This document shows, piece by piece, positions 57,976 through 64,000 of a stretch of DNA of 64,000 nucleotides (positions are counted from its first letter, which is position 1; every line of letters starts with the position of its first letter). Source of the DNA: Lycium barbarum. Lineage: Eukaryota; Streptophyta; Magnoliopsida; Solanales; Solanaceae. The position numbers were made by a program, and so were the translations under genes. The notes under the pieces are model-generated. The model saw only the letters and a program-made list of their open reading frames with translations. It made no database searches and was not told the DNA's origin. The DNA is taken from assembly GCF_019175385.1 (NCBI RefSeq), contig NC_083346.1, forward strand, positions 744,001 to 808,000, written 5' to 3'.

Positions 57976-58203
57976 CTGATAAAGAGAGAAGCTTTACATA
58001 TTTACTAATGCCATACACTACAAATAGGACATATGATTCCTTGAGATTGCATGAGAAAAGATACCAGAAGGTTATGGATTGTAAGAAACATAAAGAGAAT
58101 CTATATAAAGGAACTCCAGATGTTTTGAGGATAGTAGCAATAGAGTGCACAAGATTATTCTACTTTTTGGTTTTTGGTGTAAATAGATTTAAACAAAAGA
58201 TGC

Positions 58204-58520
58204 TTTTTTTTTTTTGATAAGGTAAAAGTATTATTGAAGGAAGGGTACTAAGAAGGTACACCAAACTACATCAGAAACAGACAGGCCCTGCAAGAGTAAC
58301 AGATTACAAATTTCCAAGAGAATCCAAAAAGCCCATATACTGATCCATGTTCTCTAAAATGCTCTTCTTACATCATACAAACAGATTGAGCAGACAAAGG
58401 TTCTTAATTCTAGAAATATGATTCTTTTTATTCTCAAAGCAAGCAGTGTTCCTTTCTCTCCAAATAGTCCAGAAAATACACAAGGGAATGGTCCTTCAAA
58501 GTTGCTTCTAGCTAACATGT
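58204..58520 (-). pseudogene. 5'-truncated LINE, C-terminal end
   Basis: The poly-T run at 58205-58217 is the poly-A tail on the minus strand. Upstream of it the minus strand reads TIWRERNTACFENKKNHISR, IKNLCLLNLFV, CKKSILENMDQYMGFLDSL. WTIWRERN..FE is the usual C-terminal motif after the zinc-binding domain of plant L1-type LINEs. One in-frame stop (LFV*CKK) is present. 5' truncation and the A-tail are normal for LINE copies. Confidence 0.8.
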
Positions 58521-59403
58521 CCCAAAAAAATCAAAACAGTAATATTTCTAATCCAAATAGTAACTTTTTAGGCTATAACTCCCAAGGTATGTTTACATGG
58601 CGACTTTTTAACCAAGAAAGAGTAGTAAAAATAGATTCAAATCAACACTTTAACACAGTATTTAAATGAGCGATTAAGTTATTCAACAACTACATGTTCA
58701 TCAGATTTTGTTATACTTCAAAGAACTAGTAACTTTTCCTTCAAAGAAAAAAAGTAACTTTTTCCCTAATTAAAACTGAGTAACCTTTTTTTTTCTTTCT
58801 TTTTTTAAATCAAAACAGTTACTTATTAATCAAAATAATAACCTTTTTTTTTTGAAAAAAAAATCAAAACTGCAATTTTTTCTCTACCTCCAAGGCTATT
58901 CAAAACTGATTATAGCAAAGCAGTGACCAAAAGCAGTTCCTACGTATTACAAAGTTCTCATTAACCTTCCCTAAAAAAAATATGCAAATGACCATAAGTT
59001 CGTGTGAAAAAAATGTGGTGATCGCATGTATATGTTAGTGTCAAGTTTTTATGATGACAATTTTACTTGTGCAAGGATAGTGATTAAATCACACAAGGAA
59101 TATATGGGAGCCCACAAAACAACTCCAACAAAATGGAATCCCACAGAACAAACCCAAACGAGCTGGGCTCACGCGAGAAGACTGCATTCTCAGCCCTAAC
59201 AATGCAAACAACAGTACAAGATCTTTCAAAAAGGAAAAGATATCTGCTAAATAACGAAGCAATATTCCAGCAACAGTACAAGATCTTTCAGAAAGGGAAA
59301 CATATCTGTTCAATCACGAAGCAATATTCCAACAGCATCAAATCGTTTCAAAGAAGGAAAAGCCATCTCCAATATTAAGAGGCGTATCGCGAGAAGCATA
59401 ATA
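58521..59403. other. spacer with small direct repeats
   Basis: CAACAGTACAAGATCTTTCA with AAAAGGAAAAGATATCTG and diverged forms recur at about 59209, 59271 and 59335, a roughly 62-bp period with three units. AACAGTAACTTTT-like blocks recur before that. No gene seen. Confidence 0.5.
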
Positions 59404-59408
59404 ATTCT

Positions 59409-62400
59409 TGTCACGACCCAGCCCCGTGGGCCGCGACTGGTGCCCTACTTGGACACCCAAACGGACATACAAACTAAATCATCATTTTTAAACAGAGTTG
59501 AGAACGAATATTATCTTGCGCGATTGCGCGTACAAAACATTATATCAGAATCAGAAGAGGCGGCGGAATATACATCGCCGAACATATGCACATATATCAA
59601 AAAGCCGGCAAGGCTATCAAATATGTCAAAAGCCGACAAGGCTGTCAAATGGCACAACGGCCCAAAACGCATATACAAATGCACGCCGACAAGGCTGCCA
59701 CAAACATATACAAAATGCACGCCGACGAGGCTGCCATAACGAATAGAGTCATGCAAACACATCCGTACAGAAGTAGGCACACACACCCACAAATACGTCT
59801 ACAGACCTCTAAACAGACAAACCGAATCATATGGCGGGACAGGGCCCCGCCGTGCCCCTGAACAAATACATATATACATGGCGAACGAATATATACCAAA
59901 ATGTGTGCTCTGAAATGAGAAGAGCACTCCAAACAGCAGAATAGGGTGTCCTAAATGGGTAGATCACCAAACTGTGCGTCTGTACCTGCGGGCATGAAAC
60001 GCAGCCCCCGAAGAAAGGGGGTCAGTACGAAATATGTACTAAGTATGCAAAGCAGAATATACAGAAAGCAAATCTGAGACATAAACGAAATGGAAGTACC
60101 AAACATAAGTGCAAATCCAACATATCAAAATTTGCTTACTTTCAAAAATATGTAAGTAATGCATAGGGTACAGAAGAATATGGTCGCCCACCCGTCGATG
60201 GCGCCATAACACAGCATAACACCAGAAAGTTTCAAATCTCCGTATCACCGTCACATATCACATCACAACATAACGCCATACACAGCATAACACCAAATAT
60301 AGGTGGAACCCGACCCTCTTTTGCGAGTAGCTCGGTGAACCATAAACACAGCATAACTCCGGAGTATATCAAAATGCGCACGGCAACAGAACCGGCCCGG
60401 GACTCGGCGAAAGGAATAACAGAATGCACGAGTAGAGTCGTGAGTAGTCATATGCATAAAATCATTATCATAAATTCAAACATAAGTAAAATGATCATAT
60501 TTGAAATCGGAATAATAATCATACCAAATTCTTTCAAAGATTCTCTGAATTACATAAAGGAAAGTCGCGGGACCCACGGACGGGTATTTACCCAAGTCGG
60601 GCCCGCCTATGAAAAACATACGTATCATACATAATGCAAACTTTTATAAAAATATTGGAGTAATCCGAGCATTTATGTGAAATGTATGGCATTCAGAAAT
60701 TTCGAAGTTCTTTAAAGTGAAACCTTTTTGCGCAAAGTTTGGAAAGCGATTATTTCAAATACATAAAGGTTCATATTTCATCAAATCATACATAAGAGTG
60801 CCAAGGAACATATATAGATCATATCATGCTCGGATTTCGGATTTGGAATTTCCTTAAGGCTCTAATCTAGCCTATGTAAAACTAAGACATGCCAAAAAGA
60901 AGGGAGGTTGCTTTACATACCTCGTACGCACTCCAAGATGGCCAATATAAAGTAAATTCCAATCTACGCCTCGGGCTCCCCAAGGTCTACAAATATGCCA
61001 ACGAATATCCAATATTAAACATAGGCACTTAAGCCATTTATTCCAACTAACATTAAATTCTACAGAAAATTCGGCAGCATTTCCCCTATAAATAGGCCAT
61101 CCCGAGAATTTAACTCGCTCAAAATCAACAACAACAACCACAATAACCAACCTAGCAACATCGATAATCAATTCGAAAGGCAAAATAATAATAGTAGCTC
61201 TCTTTTACACCATTCGACAACTTTCCAATTATTCAATTCAATGGCTTACTTTCAAGCCACAATATCGTTCGTACATTCGATTATTAACCCAAACCCATAC
61301 TAACAACATTCAAGAACATTCTAAAAAATTCACATAATTTTTCCAACAATCCACAATTTCTCCAAATTTTTGGCCGAAAACAGCCCCTACCCGTGAGCAG
61401 CCCACTGGGCACACTTCCGACTTTCAATTCATGTTTTGTATCACAATTCACAATATAACGATACCATTTTCATAAAATATACAAATTACATCAACGCACA
61501 ATAACCCTCAAATCAGCCCGTACAATCTCAACATCAATCTTAAGTCATTAAATGCTCAATTCCAAACTAAAATTCGTAACGACGACACGAAAGCGCTTAA
61601 GCGATAATAATGCGATATTCGGCATAATCTATGACTCACATTCATTCACACTACACATATTCATATGTTAATGGTTCTCATATATAAGGATTGCATTAAA
61701 TGCACAAAGTTCTCCAAATCAGTCCGCAACGCTTACTATATCAATTCGGGACATTTAACTCTCATTTCCAACATACAAATCATCACAACAACCATTACGA
61801 CGCTAAGCGATATTAATTCATTCTTTGCTACCATTTGGAGGCTATATACACGGCTACACTACACATATACATGTATCGATGATTTTTATTCTCTTCTCCA
61901 CTCTACGACAATCAATATGCTACAAGCAATTAATTCATCAACCCAATACCACACCACACACATATACTTCACACGGTCAACACACCCAACACAAGACCCA
62001 ACTTCAACATTCCATATTTCATGATTTTTATCCATTTTAGCATACTACAATATGCATACAACATTTATAACTCCAAAAACAAGATTAGAACTCACCTTTA
62101 TTCTTCAATCCACCAATAGGCTAGGGTTTGTAAATGGGAAAAATGAGTGGTTGAATGACCCAAACAATACTTCCACGCTACTTAGGGACCTCCAAATAGT
62201 GGGTTTATACCAAAGAAATAATTTTAGAGAGGCAAAAATGGGACTTGATTTTTCTTGGTTGTGGCCGAGAACCATGGGGGAGTGGAGGCTCTCCAAGTCT
62301 TGTTATTTTTCTCTAAGTGTAGAAGTGGGAAATGAGAAAGATGACTTAGTCTTTTTTTTTTTTTTTGTATCCACAAATATCTCCCTTTGTTTATGGCCCA

Positions 62401-62683
62401 CACATGTGTTGGACCAATTAAAATTGGCCACACAATGTGTGGGACCATTTCAAGTCCACACGGCCACCATGGCTTTTGGTGCAAGACTTTTAAATTCCAA
62501 TTTTATGAATTGTGGTCCCAATTTTTCCTAAGTGTCCAATGCCATCAATTTCATATTCAACTTATGTCTCAAAATAAAATCAAATGGTCAAAAGTCCCGA
62601 CGTCAAATCCCGGAATAGTTTTGGCCCTTAATTGTCATAGTTAATCCGGGATGTCCCAATGTATAAAAATACGGTATGTAACA
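59409..62683 (+). mobile_element. ~3.3-kb solo LTR, TGTCACGACCC family
   Basis: It starts TGTCACGACCCAGCCCCGTG and probably ends ACGGTATGTAACA. Order of blocks matches the LTR arms at 35753-39550: CCGACAAGGCTGCCAC repeats, then CTGCGGGCATGAAACGCAGC and GGGGGTCAGTACGAAATATG. No retroviral protein is encoded. A 5-bp target duplication could not be confirmed (ATTCT left, TCTGA right), so the 3' border is uncertain by some bases. The family is probably Ty3-gypsy, by recall of similar Solanaceae LTRs. Confidence 0.62.
59585..59745 (+). repeat. CCGACAAGGCTG short repeat cluster
   Basis: Five variants (GCCGGCAAGGCTATCAAATA, GCCGACAAGGCTGTCAAATG, GCCGACAAGGCTGCCACAAA, GCCGACGAGGCTGCCATAAC and one diverged) are spaced about 27-50 bases apart. 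The same motif appears inverted, twice, at 39340-39390. Confidence 0.75.
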
Positions 62684-63240
62684 TCTGATGCTGCCTCGAC
62701 GCAAAAGGAAAGCAGCAAAAGCTCAGTCTTATTCTTGGAAATAGGATCTTTAATTCCATTTCCAAGGATCAAATCCCTTGGGTTGATCTCTCTGCGTGAA
62801 GAGCCTAAAACTCTATAAAAGGGGCTGCTTCACAAACACAAGATTCATGCAACAGTCTCATTACCTCCATTGCTCTGCTTTACTTTTAATAAACATTGTT
62901 AGTCTGAGTGATTCATAGTGTAATAAGAGAGAAAGGAGAGTTATAGTTTGTGAGGCTTTGTATCAAAAATAATAAGAGTGTTTTGAGTGTAGACGTAGGA
63001 ACTTCATTCAAAACCTTCATTGTACCAAACCTTATAAAAGAGCTGCAGAGATCACCCTTGCAACCCAAGGGGACTGGACTAGGATTCACATTGAATCTGA
63101 ACCAGTATAAAATACGTGTGTCGTTTATTTTCTGCACCTTACTCACTGAGTAGATAGTCGACTGCTGGCTTAACCTAGTCGACTAACAAATCGAAAATTT
63201 TTAACAATCCCCCCCCCCCCCCCCCCCCTCTCTTGCACTT
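62684..63240 (+). mobile_element. LTR-like fragment with TATA box and poly-C tract
   Basis: CTCTATAAAAGGGGCTGCTT (62811-62830) is a strong TATA box followed by a leader-like stretch, a second weaker one (CTTATAAAAGAGCTGCAG at 63030) and a run of 20 C at 63209-63228 before CTCTTGCAC. TAACAATCCCCCC is the style seen at the 3' border of copia-type LTRs in plants. Neither end nor target duplication was found, so this is a tentative fragment call. Confidence 0.4.
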
Positions 63241-63769
63241 TCAGTATACGGGCACAAATAACAAACAAAGAGCACAAACCCTTTTTTACTTTAATTCTTG
63301 CTTATTAACTCAAATTAGCAGACCTAAGTCTTGCCTTAATCTCAAGAAAAAAAAAGAGTAAAGTGAGTGGCGTAATGGCTTCGCACATAGGCAGAACTGA
63401 ATTAGTTTTAACACATATTTTTACTCATCGTCGTTAATATTGATTTTCAGAACTAAAGTGACAGCAAAACCGGATTTACTAGCAACCCAAAAATAGAGAG
63501 ATTAAGCTCAAACAAGTTAATAGAGAGATTCCTCTTGAATAGTCGACTTTTAGCCTTCTCAACGCGAGATTTAGCGCTCTCAAGCGGAGACCTACAATCA
63601 GCCTTTATGCTGTGCTCACTGTCTATTACTCTTTATGTTATGTTCACTGTCTATTTTAACTCAATGTTATTGATAATTCTTAGACTTTATGTTATGTTCA
63701 CTGTCTATTTTAAATCTATCATGTTGTTGATAATGCTTAGACTTGAGTATATTTAATATTCGGGAAAAG
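63241..63769. other. spacer with a short direct duplication
   Basis: TTTATGTTATGTTCACTGTC with TATTTTAA occurs at about 63632 and 63685, each followed by TTGATAAT.CTTAGACTT, a tandem duplication of about 53-60 bp. No gene seen. Confidence 0.5.
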
Positions 63770-64000
63770 GGCCAAAATTACCCCTGAACTTTGCGAAATA
63801 GTTCATTCATACCCTTCGTTATACTTTAGGGTCAATTATACCCTTATCGTTATACTATAGGGTCAATTATACCCTTATGTCTAACAACTACCATGTGACA
63901 TCATCGCAGCCCTTCAAAATTATTTTCCCCTGAAATAACTTTTTACCCACTAAAATAACCCAATCCGACCCGACCCGACCCGATTTTGTTTTTCCAACCA
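63770..64000 (+). mobile_element. MULE-type terminus cut by the window end
   Basis: CGGGAAAAGGGCCAAAATTA and ACCCTTCGTTATACTTTAGG repeat the style of the TIRs at 14680 and 44126 (AAAAGGG.., TTATACTATAG, TTATACCC). The GACCCGACCCGACCCGA run lies inside. The opposite end lies beyond the window. Confidence 0.5.

Noticed and set aside
59498..59861. Overlapping open frames on both strands
   Set aside because: They come from short repeats in an LTR and have no protein features.
1..64000. CRISPR arrays, bacterial operons, riboswitches
   Set aside because: The DNA is plant nuclear; the regular repeats seen (41 kb, 3.8 kb, 17 kb) vary in spacing and sequence like satellites and have no associated cas genes.

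Overview
The window is nuclear DNA of a flowering plant. It is AT-rich, has long intergenic spaces, GT-AG introns and microsatellites, and is packed with transposable elements. The mix of elements (Tat/Ogre-like LTRs starting TGTTGACACC, LTRs starting TGTCACGACCC, the short element with GTGGNRGAGCCA ends, hAT-type MITEs) looks like Solanaceae. That family-level placement is inference from recalled repeat families, not a database search.

Only two host genes look intact. A three-exon CASP-like membrane protein gene of the CASPL2B type lies at 3443-5718 (+). An F-box gene with an F-box-associated C-terminal region lies at 50434-51669 (-). Around the F-box gene are two broken relatives: a 5'-only copy at 48734-49098 and a frameshifted copy at 52247-53260. 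Other host sequence is fragmentary: an orphan histidyl-tRNA synthetase exon (57841-57975), an unidentified gene fragment on + at 31867-33715 whose 3' part is repeated in inverted orientation at 33982-35150, and a possible 5' exon at 49733-49780.

The rest is mostly mobile DNA. 1-173 is the 5' end of a Helitron-like element. 9696-14088 is a 4.4 kb solo LTR with 5-bp target duplications. 14680-24134 is a large Mutator-like element (MULE) with about 207-bp terminal inverted repeats. It carries a decayed MURA-type transposase on + and an intact, convergently oriented GRF zinc-finger/coiled-coil/membrane-anchor gene on -. A second Tat/Ogre-like solo LTR (17697-20426) sits inside a transposase intron. 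24503-28533 is a Helitron candidate containing a nested non-autonomous MULE (26583-27919) and a tandem duplication. 28581-29880 is a 650-bp tandem duplication. 35152-40550 is a LINE split by two tail-to-tail LTRs. 40879-42411 is a solo LTR with an array of TTACGGTCCGTAA palindromes. 44126-44806 (MULE) and 54186-54792 (hAT) are short elements with exact target duplications. 59409-62683 is another TGTCACGACCC-type LTR. The window ends in a further MULE-like terminus.

The best candidate for something under-described is the two-gene MULE. Its layout copies the mudrA/mudrB arrangement of maize MuDR (convergent genes, each starting near its own TIR), but the second gene encodes a GRF zinc-finger membrane protein and stayed open while the transposase decayed. 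The near-perfect 1.1 kb inverted duplication at 32877-35150 is a plausible small-RNA hairpin.
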